Shown: positions 1 to 9,890 of the stretch, piece after piece | Layout of the letters: each line of letters starts with the position of its first letter | Numbering within the stretch: position 1 is the first letter of the stretch | DNA from: Stenocarpella maydis | Lineage: Eukaryota > Ascomycota > Sordariomycetes > Diaporthales > Diaporthaceae | Assembly (NCBI GenBank): GCA_002270565.1 | Contig: NQMI01000018.1 | Location: 372,001 to 436,000 of the forward strand | Reading direction: 5' to 3' | Length of the DNA: 64,000 nucleotides | Notes under the pieces: model-generated | What the model was told of the DNA's origin: nothing | What the model saw: only the letters and a program-made list of their open reading frames with translations | Databases searched by the model: none | Position numbers and translations under genes: made by a program

Positions 1-1050
1 ACTGGAACTGTGTTGTCGTCGTGAGCGATGCTTGGAAGCCCGCTAGGTACGCTGTCATCGGCCCAGCCAATCATCCGGTCCATGCTGCAACCTCGCGTGG
101 GCTAAGGTGGAACTGCAAGCCTGTGTGGCAGGCGGGCTGATTGGTCGAGTATGCCTGAGCCGTCAGGCAACGTCCGGACCTGGGCGTGTCGCAACGTGCA
201 GCAGCAGGAGAGAGGAAGTTTGGTGCTGGTGGTGTGCCGTTCTGCGTGTGTTTGCAGGGTTTTGTCACCGTGTCGAGGGAGAGAGAGAGGGTGGTACGGC
301 AGTTGGAGTCGAGTGATGGTCAGGGCGAGCGAGCGAACCAGGCCGTTTTTTCCTCCTCTGCTCTTCGAGTGGTGAGCTTTGGTTTTTTTTTCGGGGAGCC
401 CGGCCAATCTGCTGGCTGCAGGAGGTTGACTGAATTGGTAGCTCGAACCGTCAATACTGTAGAAGATTGGATCCTGGAGAAAACCAAGCCTCTGCAAGGA
501 GCTGGCCAGATTCGGTGGAACTTTCTTCCAAAGGCTGCTCTGGCAATCTGGTCGTTTGGCATTGGAGCAGGCCGCTGCTTATCGGCCTATCCCCCTTATC
601 ACAGTCGCAACAGGGGCGGGGCCAGAAAGGCATGGCAGGAAAGCTGGGGTGAGGTTGGAGCTGATTGCAACCCAAGCTGGTCTATCAGCTAGGGTGTGTG
701 CTTGACAGAGACAGACAGACCGACCGACCGAGGTGACCGACGGGTTGATTGCGCACTGTCTGACCTCAGCTCCCATCTGGGTAGCATGGCTCTGATCCTT
801 GCTGTCGAGCTTGATCAACCGTCGTCAGTTCACTGCACGAGGAAATTAGGAGACAGCCGGTCGTGGGCTTCAACGACGGTCCGGCCTAGGCTCGGTTTTA
901 GTTTTGGGCCTTCTTCCGGGATGCCGAGCCCTCCCTATTCCTTCGCGTGACACAGTCAAGCCAGAGACTGCTTGGTCTCGATCCTCCCAGTCCCGAGCGG
1001 TCAGATCGCATGCCCACCCTGCCAGCACCACCTCCCAACCTGTCACCACA
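1..1050. other. Intergenic, no gene recognised
   Basis: No open frame here gives a recognisable protein. The longest (186-692, +) has no coding-like third-position bias and no motif. The stretch directly before 1051 probably holds the promoter and 5' leader of the small gene that starts there. Confidence 0.5.
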
Positions 1051-1526
1051 ATGGCCAATCCAAACCAGAAGGCAGCTGCAGGACAGCAGTGGGATGAGGC
1101 CGAGATCGAGCGAGCACTGAAGCGACTAGGTGAACTCCACCACCAGGCAAGTCCTTCCGACCAATGTCCCAGCGCTACAAAGGTCGCCTACTAATGGTAT
1201 GATCCCCAATAGATGCGCAACCTGCGCTCGACTATTCCCAGGGCCATGGAGCCCCTTTCCATTCACTCCCCGCGTATGTGGAGTGGTGCCACATCTCAGC
1301 GACCGCTCTTCGCTGACCAGCGCACTTAGCCGAAGCGGCCCTTGCGGCCCTCCAAGAGACCACCAAGTCTGCCTACAGCGAGATCAGAGACTACAAGCAG
1401 GTGGCCACGAACGATGAGACGGCGAGAGTCCTCGAGCATGCGAAACAGAGCCGGAAGGACAATCCAAAGGGCATCAAGCCGTGGAGGGCAAGAGATGACC
1501 CAGACTGGTTGACGACCAACGGCTAA
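1051..1526 (+). CDS. Small conserved-looking protein, 117 aa, three exons, first intron GC-AG
   Basis: I read exons 1051-1146, 1213-1273 and 1330-1526, which join in frame to 117 residues. Exon 1 ends in CACCAG followed by GCAAGT, so intron 1 (66 nt) is a GC-AG intron. Intron 2 (56 nt) is GTATGT...TTAG. The product is hydrophilic and helical. It has a short N-terminal coiled segment ending in LGELHHQ, a block reading RNLRSTIPRAMEPL, and a basic C-terminus ending in DDPDWLTTNG. The layout of a short helix followed by a 'leucine-rich then IP..MEPL' block reminds me of small fungal Mediator subunits, but that is only an impression. No catalytic motif is seen. The ATG is chosen because it opens the in-frame exon and follows a pyrimidine/A-rich leader (CACCACA before ATG). 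Confidence 0.72.
1147..1212 (+). other. GC-AG intron
   Basis: The donor is CAG|GCAAGT and the acceptor is CCCAATAG|ATG. GC donors with otherwise perfect consensus are a known minority class in fungi. Removal keeps the frame in phase 0. Confidence 0.65.
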
Positions 1527-2644
1527 GGCAGCGACGCTTCTGCAATCATGGACGAATCGTGCTGGCGGTTTGAATACAGAATGCATTGAGAATTTGCGGT
1601 CACAGGACGTGATTGTAGTCATGCAAGCGCAGACCGCAGGTAGAGGGACAACGGTGCCACTCAGACTTGACAGGTCCGCCATGGCGCACAGTAATCGGCG
1701 ACGGCGATGGATTGGTTAGGCCAAGAAACGACTTTTCATGAAGAAGGTTAGGGCCTTCCAGGTCTTCGCGTCTAATGTGGACAGCCACCATCATCTAAGG
1801 CCGAATACGCCAAATGTGAGGAGTGGCAGACGGCCGGGAAGGCCAGCAAGAGATATGGGTATCTTGCCAGGGAGAGAGCATGGCCAGAATGGCTCATCAG
1901 TGAAGCTCTCATACAATTCCCCGGGCAGCAATGCCTATGGACTCATCTCCAGTAGGTGGGTCAAAGTTATGGAAAGGGACATTCGCAGAGCCTAAACCGC
2001 AGGGTACAGAGGTATTCCGTACGTATAGCTCCCTGTGCACAAATACCTCCTCCTGGGCGTGCAGGTCTGGATGTTGTAGGTTGTTGTGAGTGGGTGTCAT
2101 GGGAACAAGTGTTGCAGATGTTGTGGGAGTGGGTTGGTGTGTAATGTGTACTCTCCATTTCTTCTGGTTGGTGTAAACCGGCTGTGGGTGGTGCACCCTG
2201 AATGAAACTCTGTACGCTGCATTTCTTGCTTTGCAAATGTCTGTATTCAAAGATGTTGCCTCGGAGAGGCTATCCTGGTGACTCTACCCCCAACATGCTG
2301 GACCGAAGGAGGCTTGTGGCCAAGTGATAACGAGGCAGTAAAGTTTAGCCCGCCCCTGGCGTCTAGGCTTTTGGCACTGGGTCCACTCAGCAGGGTGCAC
2401 AGCCACAGAATACAGCCACAACAAGCCACACCTCCTCTTCTCACTTTTGAGCAAGAGCGGCCCACACTGGCACCAGCCCAACTGGCGGCTGACTTTGAGA
2501 AATTGTGGCCCGAGCGTACCACCACAAAAAATCCTAGCAGGGGCAGCCACTTCAAAACTCCATCAACTTTTCGCGCCCTCGACCACCAGAAAGACCCACG
2601 TTTGCCAGAAAGTCAACCTCTGCGACGACATCAAATCCGACAAA
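1527..2644. other. Intergenic; eL34 promoter region
   Basis: No supported gene. The open frames are short and lack motifs. The last 100 bases before 2645 are C/A-rich (ACCACCAGAAAGACCC, then ACATCAAATCCGACAAA just before the ATG), typical of a fungal ribosomal protein leader. Confidence 0.5.
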
Positions 2645-3417
2645 ATGGCCGGCACTCGTGTGACTTACAGACGCCGCAACGGGTGAGAATCCCTAGGCCC
2701 CGACTTTTATGAGCCGTGACTTGTGGGGACAGAATTGGTTTTACTGACCCAACATCCTCGTGTCCCACAGCTACAACACCACCTCGAACCGGACCCGTAT
2801 CGTCAAGACCCCTGGCGGCGAGTCGCGCATTCTTCACATCAAGAAGCGAGGAACTGCCCCCAAGTGCGGTGACTGCGGCACCAAGCTGCCTGGCGTAAGT
2901 CAACCTCCCTGGTACACCGGCGGATGAGCGAGGCGGATCGGACATGGCAAACCGAGGGCGATCCATCACAATGCACAAGAATCCACAACCACGCTGGAAT
3001 CCTGAGCGACGATACGAGCCGAACCGGCGTCGACTCGAGCGGGAAAGGAATTGGTTGGAATCGAAAACATTTACGGATAAAACTTGGGCGAAAACACCTC
3101 GAAATCTGTCAACCGTTTGTCCTCCGGATACCGCTTTGCTCAGAGCCGCTTTTGCTACCGCAGGGAGCGACGCGCACATGCATTCCGTAATCACCTGGAG
3201 CACCAGCTAATGCAATTCATGCCATCAGATCCCCGCCCTGCGCCCCCGCGAGTACGCCCAGATCTCCAAGCCCAAGAAGACCGTCCAGCGCGCGTACGGT
3301 GGCTCACGATGCGGTAACTGCGTGCGCGACCGCATTGTCCGTGCCTTCCTTATCGAGGAGCAGAAGATCGTCAAGAAGGTGCTCAAGGAGGCCGAGCAGG
3401 GCCCTAAGAAGAAGTAA
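2645..3417 (+). CDS. rpl34: 60S ribosomal protein eL34
   Basis: Exons 2645-2682, 2771-2894 and 3229-3417 give 116 residues, the usual eL34 length. The start [12 protein letters not shown], the zinc-ribbon half-site [10 protein letters not shown], the second half-site [12 protein letters not shown] and the lysine-rich end EQGPKKK are diagnostic of eL34, a structural protein of the large cytosolic subunit. Intron 1 (88 nt, GTGAGA...ACAG) sits directly after the thirteenth codon begins, and intron 2 is long (334 nt, GTAAGT...TCAG). An early intron is common in fungal ribosomal protein genes. I looked for a box C/D snoRNA inside intron 2 and found no convincing pair of boxes. The gene is followed on the same strand by the NDUFAF3-like gene 670 bp away. 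Confidence 0.96.
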
Positions 3418-4086
3418 ACCGGTGTTGATCAAGGAGGGTTCCTTTAGCAGCGTCGGTACAAGGGAACGGATGGTTACGCAAGCAGAGGTGGATTCTGGAC
3501 GGTCTTGATCCTGGTTCAGGTGTTACCGGGGAAATAAAAGGGCTGCGTGAAATCTCGCAACGAGACAGCAAGGGCATCAGCCGCTGTTTCTCTGTTCTTA
3601 GGGGCTTGCTTTTCAGCGTCTTGATGATCGCAATGATACAGACCATCGAGTCGTCAAAACAAACCGAGCGCCTCGGCATCCTGGGCTATGTGACGTTTCC
3701 CGCGGCGGTGAACTGGTCGGGACTCGGTGTGTCGATTCCGGTGAAGCACTCACTGGTCGGCTCCGTTCTCTGCGTACGGCGCAAACGTCGAAATGCAAAT
3801 CATATTCCCACCATGTCAGGACTTGGATCGCACATGCACCTTCCGCATTGCCGGCCTCCGCTCATGCTTGTTCATAATCTCTGGGAAGGCCCACATCCGT
3901 GCAGTGAGTCGTGGTTGTCAAGCAGATAGGCTGTAGATAGCCGGGAGGACGGGGGTCGGCAGGCTAAACCAGTGACGGTCAATGACGTGGGGACGAACTC
4001 TGCACTGAATTGTAAACTTCGCTTTCCTTCCAACGCAGCTTTCTGCCCAGCATGTCGCACCTCCCGCCGAATCCAACCAGACCTTC
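3418..4086. other. Intergenic between eL34 and NDUFAF3-like gene
   Basis: Contains the eL34 3' region, with an AATAAA element at 3532-3537 ('gaaataaaag'), and the promoter of the next gene. No coding sequence is supported. Confidence 0.5.
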
Positions 4087-4915
4087 ATGATGGCCCTGAG
4101 CGTAGGACCCAAGAGCGTGCTGCGACCTCTTGCAGTAACCTGCCAAAGCCTGGTGCAAGGCTTTGCGCCGAGGCAATCAAGGAGCCTGCACCTCCCGCAT
4201 CGACCTCCGGCATCCCACTACAGCCATCACCGATCACGGTCGGGGAGAAGACCTTCTCCGCTCTCGACATGGAGATGCGCCGGGCTGCACACCTACCCCA
4301 CCGGCCTGGCCAAGCGGGCCCGAGCACACAACGATGAGGAGATCCCCGACGGGCCCCCGACGACCGACTTCTCGCGCATGGACATGCTAGGCCAGACGCC
4401 GGCGCCGTCGACCTCGGTGGACATCTGCTCGTCGGACGGGTTCAAGCTCAATAGCGGTGTCTCGATCTACGACGGCGACGGAGTGATGCTCGTGGGCGGT
4501 GAGGCCTTCGCGTGGCGGCCGTGGGGCCCGGACATGAGGCTCGTCAACGCAAAGGGACAGTGGGAGGTCCGCGAGGAGGCGTTCGCGGTGCTGGACCTGC
4601 TGTGGCCCCGGCCTGGTATGGCTCATACACCCCTGACTATACACGTTGATGCCGGACATGGACAGACGTGACGGCTGACTTGGGCTCGCTCCGCATGTAG
4701 ATTTGATCATACTGGGCCTAGGCCCCGAGATGCGGCCCCTGAGCCCTGCGACGAGAAAATACTTGGGAACCCTGGGACTGCGCGTGGAGGTTCTTGACAC
4801 CAGGAACGCGGCATCCCAGTTCAACATGTTGGCTACGGAGAGAGGAGTCGACGAAGTCGCCGCGGCACTGATACCCATCGGCTGGAGGGAGGGCATTGGA
4901 GCCAACTACGATTAA
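4087..4915 (+). CDS. NDUFAF3/DUF498-family mitochondrial complex I assembly factor-like protein
   Basis: Exons 4087-4615 and 4701-4915 (85-nt intron, GTATGG...TGTAG, phase 1) give 247 residues. The N-terminal third is rich in Arg, Ser and His without acidic residues, which fits a mitochondrial presequence. The rest shows the DUF498 (Mth938-like) fold signature: MLGQTPAP, a loop with SIYDGDGVMLVGGEAFAWRP, then the conserved strand-loop DLIILGLGPEMRPLSP, a helix, and a closing stretch with NMLATERGVDEVAAALIPIGW. Human NDUFAF3 helps build the Q-module arm of complex I, so a similar matrix role is inferred. Two adjacent ATGs (4087 and 4090) are both in frame. A further short intron in the low-complexity N-terminal region cannot be excluded. 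Confidence 0.85.
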
Positions 4916-6191
4916 TGACCCCAAGGTGTAAAATGCGCTCTTCTGGCTTGTCTTGGTGGACACGATACGTCCCCTGGCCATTGGGGATGAATGAGCCTGC
5001 GCACGAACTGAGCGCCCAAGCCTACATGCAGCATGTCTCCTGCTGCATTATCTCAGCCATACACGATGGCATTCATCCTATGTCGTTCTAGCCGGAGTTA
5101 GGAAGAGGGAGGTGCGGAGCATACGCACAGAGTTCAAAAGCTTAGACAGATATGCCGAGACACCCGCCAGAACCATTCCCCGTGAGTTTCCGGGTATGGG
5201 AGAGTGAGAAACGACATAGGCACTTGGGCGGTGAAGCAATTCGTCATCCACCGAGACGTGTCTGAATCGAACCTATTCGGATGGTACAGGTCCAAATCCA
5301 ATGTAATTGTCCGCGTAATTAATTTGCAACCACGTTCCGGTGATGTCAGCCACCAAAAATTCCACAGAGGCTTGGCGCTATGAAACCTTGAGTCACGCAA
5401 AAGCTTAGAATATACCAGCAACACTGCTGCCGTGCTGCCGTGTTGGCCTTGGTAAGGACAAAGGCGAAGGTGAATGAATTACGAGGCCCAATGGCGGCCG
5501 ACTGTCCGGAGCAAGTTGCTAAGTGCACCGACAACTGCCCACGGCTGACACTGGCAGCTACTACTACTGTATGACATCGATACCCCAGTACCTCTTCGTT
5601 TTCACGTCCCACCGCAGCAGGCGCCGCGCTGGACTGCTTTATCATCTCTCCTCCAGAACACACCTGACTTTGACGGCATATCCCACTCTCGACCATTGCC
5701 TTTTAACGCCACCCAGCAACATTGACTGCCTCCCCGTGTGTGGTTTTTTAATTGTCTTGATCCGACCACTGGCACACAGACGGAGGGAGTAGGAGCTCAC
5801 TTCACCTCAGGTTCACAGCATCGATAACATCGCATCGCATCGCATCAGTCGCATCTTGAGATAACAGCAAGACCTCTCCAGTAGAGAAGCACCCTCCCAG
5901 CCAATACCTAATCGGCCCTGCAAGGTTCTTGCGACTTGTTCGTCCCAGCTCGGAACGCTCGCTGCCCTCGTCTAGGCGTATTGTTCATCATTGCGTCCAA
6001 GGTTCTGTCATGCTGTGGGTCACGGCTTGGATCTCTGCCTGCTTGTTCCACTCCCCTCCTTGAAGTGTCATTAGGCACACGTACAAAAGCAGGCTAGGGC
6101 CGACAGCTTTCTTCGGTTCATGTCCTTGGGTCTCTGTAGTTGCTTTGATCTCAGTCTCGTTCAGTCCCGCGGCACCGTCTGACTCACAGGC
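4916..6191. other. Intergenic; 5' leader of the hydrolase-phosphatase gene
   Basis: No gene recognised. From about 5570 the + strand becomes pyrimidine-rich (CTCTCC, CACCTGAC, TCCCCTCC), as is usual for long fungal 5' leaders. A short CGCAT pentamer run lies at about 5830-5853. Confidence 0.5.
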
Positions 6192-8248
6192 ATGGCCAGC
6201 TCAAGCGGCGCCCTTCTCAGCAACACCAAGGCTGGCAAGGCTATCAGCAACCTGATCCAGCAGACCCAGGCGCTCGCGGCAACTGCTGCTTTGGCCGCAG
6301 TCTTGACACTCTGGTATTGGAAACGCATGGCATCAGGCCGTCCAACCCAGACTCAAACTCCCAGTGCGCAGCCAGCAGACCATGGCAAGCATCCCGATGG
6401 AGGCCCCAGATTAGCTATGAGCTAACAATGTCTTCAGATGCAAGAACAACAGATCCAGACCTCCTCAGGAATAATTCCGAGGTGAGGTCTTTCAGCACGA
6501 GCTGCTTCGTCTATCCCGGCATTCGCGTTTTCTTTCATCCCCATCCGAAGCTGGATGACATGCCGAAGGAACCGGCACCTTTACCGCTGTTGGTATTTGT
6601 CCATGGACTCGGCGGATCTGTGGCGCAGTTTCACCCCTTGCTTGAGAGCCTGACTAACAACTCTTCGTGCCTCGCCGTCGACCTGCCGGGATGTGGTGTC
6701 TCCGAGTTTGCGCCGACATCATGGGATGCGTATTCGAACGAAGCGCTGGTAGAGTTGCTGCAGATGGTCATCGACGATTATCGAGACAAGGAAGCCGGTC
6801 AAGGGGTCGTTTTGATCGGCCATAGCATGGGCTGCTCGCTCTCGGCGCGCCTAGCCTCTCCGGGCTCGAGCAAGCTGGCTGAGCACGTAGTTGGCCTTGT
6901 TGCTATTTGCCCTCCCGCTGGGCCCCCTAAGGAGGCACAGGCCAACGTATTTAGAAAACTGCTCTGGATACCTACCCCGATCTTCGACCTATGGAGAGCA
7001 TGGGATGCTCGTGGCGGGATTGAGAGTGCCAGTGTCCGGAGGTTCGTCGGTGCGGAGGCAGACATCGAGTCAAAAAAATCCCAATTCCGCTTCAATCGTC
7101 AAAGCAGGACTCCCGTATGGCGAAGAATGGCCTGGGGCGCCCTACCCGTGTACGAGCACGGCGTACCAAAGGGCGGCATTGCAGGACCAGGGGTCTGGGC
7201 TACGCTCAACGTGCCTTGCTTTCTGATCGGAGGGGGCAAAGACAACGTGACACCACCCGGGGAAATCAGCAAGCTTGTTGAGGTGCTGGAAAAAGGGACA
7301 GCCATTTCATTAGATGGCGCAAATGAGAGTTCCCAGCCCATTGTGGATGCCGCAGCTCCGGTCGATACCACGGTGAAAAACCCAGAGCCAGCCAGTCGCA
7401 TCGAAGAGATACGGGAAGAGGATTTCCATCGACAGAAGAAGACAAGCGATGATGACACCCTTGAGGACCCTTCTACACCGCAAGAGCCGCCAGCCGTTGG
7501 AGTACCTCCTCAGCCTCGACACCCAGACAAGGCGGTCAAATCCATGATCGTACCGCGCGGAACACACGCTATGATCTACACACAAGATTGCTCACACATA
7601 CTCGCGTCTCTAATTTCAGACTTCCTCTCGCAGCATGTGACAGGCAGATTGTCTCGGAGTTGGCAGCTGCAATATCTGAACAAGGAGTCCAAGTGGGACG
7701 TCAAGAACCTGGCCAAGTGGAAGAGCGTCGACCCCGTCTCAAGGCCTATCGCAGGTGTGTTTCGCGCGATGAAAACACTGCGCGAGGTGGACGACGAGCA
7801 CTCGCCGGTCAAGTTCGCGGAGAAATGGGGCAGCATCATCAAGGATGTGATTGACATATCAAAGGACACACCCGTGTACGACCCGGCGGGGCTCGAGCGC
7901 GCCGGTGTGAGATACCACAAGTTCCCGACCGTTTCCAAGATCCCGCCGACAGACCGCGAGGTAGACGAGTTTATCAATCTTGTGGATAGGCTGCGCGACA
8001 ACCAGAAAACCCGGGCAGGCGAGGAGGGCTGGGCCGAGGGCTCCGAGCATGCTGTCGGAGTGCACTGCCACTATGGCTTCAACCGGACTGGGTACTTTAT
8101 CGTCTGCTACCTGGTAGAAGGGTGCGGGTACAGCGTCAAGCAGGCTTTGGATACCTTTGCGGAGAAGAGACCTAAGGGGATCCGGCACTCTCACTTCAAG
8201 GACCAGCTCTTCGTTCGGTACTCTGAGCTGAGGTCAAGGGGCAAATAA
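6192..8248 (+). CDS. Membrane-anchored alpha/beta-hydrolase fused to a capping-enzyme-like dual-specificity phosphatase
   Basis: Exon 1 starts at ATG 6192 and encodes a hydrophobic segment (AATAALAAVLTLWYW, about residues 29-43) followed by KR, a likely membrane anchor. Exon 2 is 6438-8248. The acceptor TCTTCAG at 6431-6437 follows a perfect branch site GCTAAC. The donor is either GTGCGC at 6364 or GCAAGC at 6385; both keep the frame. With 6364 the protein has 660 residues. The first domain has the hydrolase oxyanion motif FVHGLGG, the elbow GHSMG (Ser187), an Asp326 candidate (GGGKDNVTPP) and a His434 candidate (PRGTHAM). About 100 low-complexity residues sit between Asp and His. The C-terminal domain ends in VHCHYGFNRTGY (Cys601, Arg607), the CX5R phosphatase loop in the form typical of animal RNA 5'-triphosphatases, followed by a KRPKGIRH helix. 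Both catalytic sets look intact. Substrates are unknown. Confidence 0.85.
6364..6437 (+). other. Intron with two possible donors
   Basis: The acceptor and branch site (GAGCTAACAATGTCTTCAG) are textbook. The donor is GTGCGC at 6364 (74-nt intron) or GCAAGC at 6385 (53-nt GC-AG intron). Both give phase 1 and join the anchor exon to the hydrolase exon, differing by seven residues. Confidence 0.65.
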
Positions 8249-9890
8249 TGCATCATGCATTCATACCCGCTTGCGGGCGGATATGACTCTTATCAATGGA
8301 TCAGGAGAAGTGGATATACGGTTTTTTGGTTTTTTTTGAATTGGCAGTGATAGCGTGGTATTCATCCAACCTTTCGGCGGGAATCGGGGTATAGGTTCAC
8401 GGCGTAATAAGGTGTATTGTTGTATTATACCTATTAGATGGGTGCTGTGACTTGTGATATCTGAGCAAACTACGATTATAGGGGCACTGCTTTTAACACA
8501 GCGAGGTAGCGGGATGTTTGTTTGTTTGTCTGTCTGGGGGGGGGGGTAATAGATCGTTTTAGTGAAGCGACATGTCATCTGAGCTTGACTAGTCTTTAAC
8601 TTGGAGAAGCAGGGCCAGTCCAGCTTACACGTGCGTATATCCTAACCTCCTTCCCAGCGCTTGAGTGCCTGGACACCAAGCATGGAATACTGAGGGACTC
8701 CCAGTCGTAAGCCTTCCCCTTCTGGCATGCCATGGAGCCAGCTTCAGGTGTGCACAATTTCTATTTCGGAAGACACCCGTAGCACCACTGTGCTTGGAGG
8801 ATAAGAGACAGCTTATATGACCACTGGGCCCGTAGCAACAGCAAATTCGTCTTCACTGTACTAGTCCCCGATACACATGACGCAACTCAGGAAGAGTGAG
8901 CCTCCACGGCCGACCCAGAACGACGTGCGAAGGCACGCGAGAAACCTATCATAAAGCAGTATGAGGATAAACAGCTACGTATGCTGATCCGCGCGTCGTT
9001 TCGTTTTCGCCTAAGGGGATGGAGGAGATGGGAGCTCAGAGAAGAGAGAAACCGTGCCGGGAATGGCGTAGCATCCCTATTCCTGCGGCAGTGACAAGAG
9101 GAAAAGGACAGAAAGACGAAGAGACGAGAAGAATTGTTTGTGCACGCTCTTGGACTCTGCCTTCTTGGCCGAACCCCCCCAAAAGCCAACTTTGCACCCA
9201 GGCCTGGATGTAGATGAATGAGTGGGACTGCCAGAGGGAGGTGCGGGAGAGCGTGCAGTTTTGAAACCCAAGGGGTCTGTGATATGTTTACCCCTGAAAC
9301 GCGGGCTACTTGTTCTCGTATGCGATCGGACGGACGGCGGGCCACCCGGTGCGGATGCGCTGTAGATCATTATTGTCATCGCCGTCATGCCACCTTGGTG
9401 GCCCCGAAAGTCACTCCACAACCAGTTCACGAGGAAGAGAAAATCTCAAAACGAACAAGTTTATAGTTCATGGGAATGGAAGCGACGAATGACCGTCTGT
9501 CTCAGCGTAGGCTGATAGGTGTAACCATCGGACCAGGGTCCTGTTCCTCTCATCCAGGTCCGAGCCCACTCCTCTCCTGTTGTTAAGAAATTAAGATTGT
9601 ACACAGCCAGATACAGAACATGTACAAAACTGAGTGGCCAGTGATTGATCACTCAACCAGCCTCAGTTCGCCGCTGCGCCTGATCAAACCAAATCTAGAT
9701 AGATGCTCATACGCTGTTGATGCTAGACTTTGTGTCAAGTGTAAGAGTAAAAAGAAAAGACCTCTTCCAGGTCCGATTGTAAAAAGGATAATTGTGGTAT
9801 AGACGATGTAGGAAAGGAAGTAATCCATCATTATGTCGTGAGAACACTTTGTGCTGTTTGGGTATATTGCCGGCCGTCCACCTCATCAAA
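8249..9890. other. Convergent intergenic region (hydrolase-phosphatase / noxR)
   Basis: Contains two 3' regions facing each other. A run of 11 G lies at 8536-8546 after a TTTG/TCTG repeat. No open frame shows motifs or coding-like bias, although 8887-9345 (-) is open for 152 codons. Confidence 0.5.

Noticed and set aside
2895..3228. Box C/D snoRNA in eL34 intron 2
   Set aside because: GGATGAG and CCTGAG are present, but the box C consensus is not met and there is no terminal stem.
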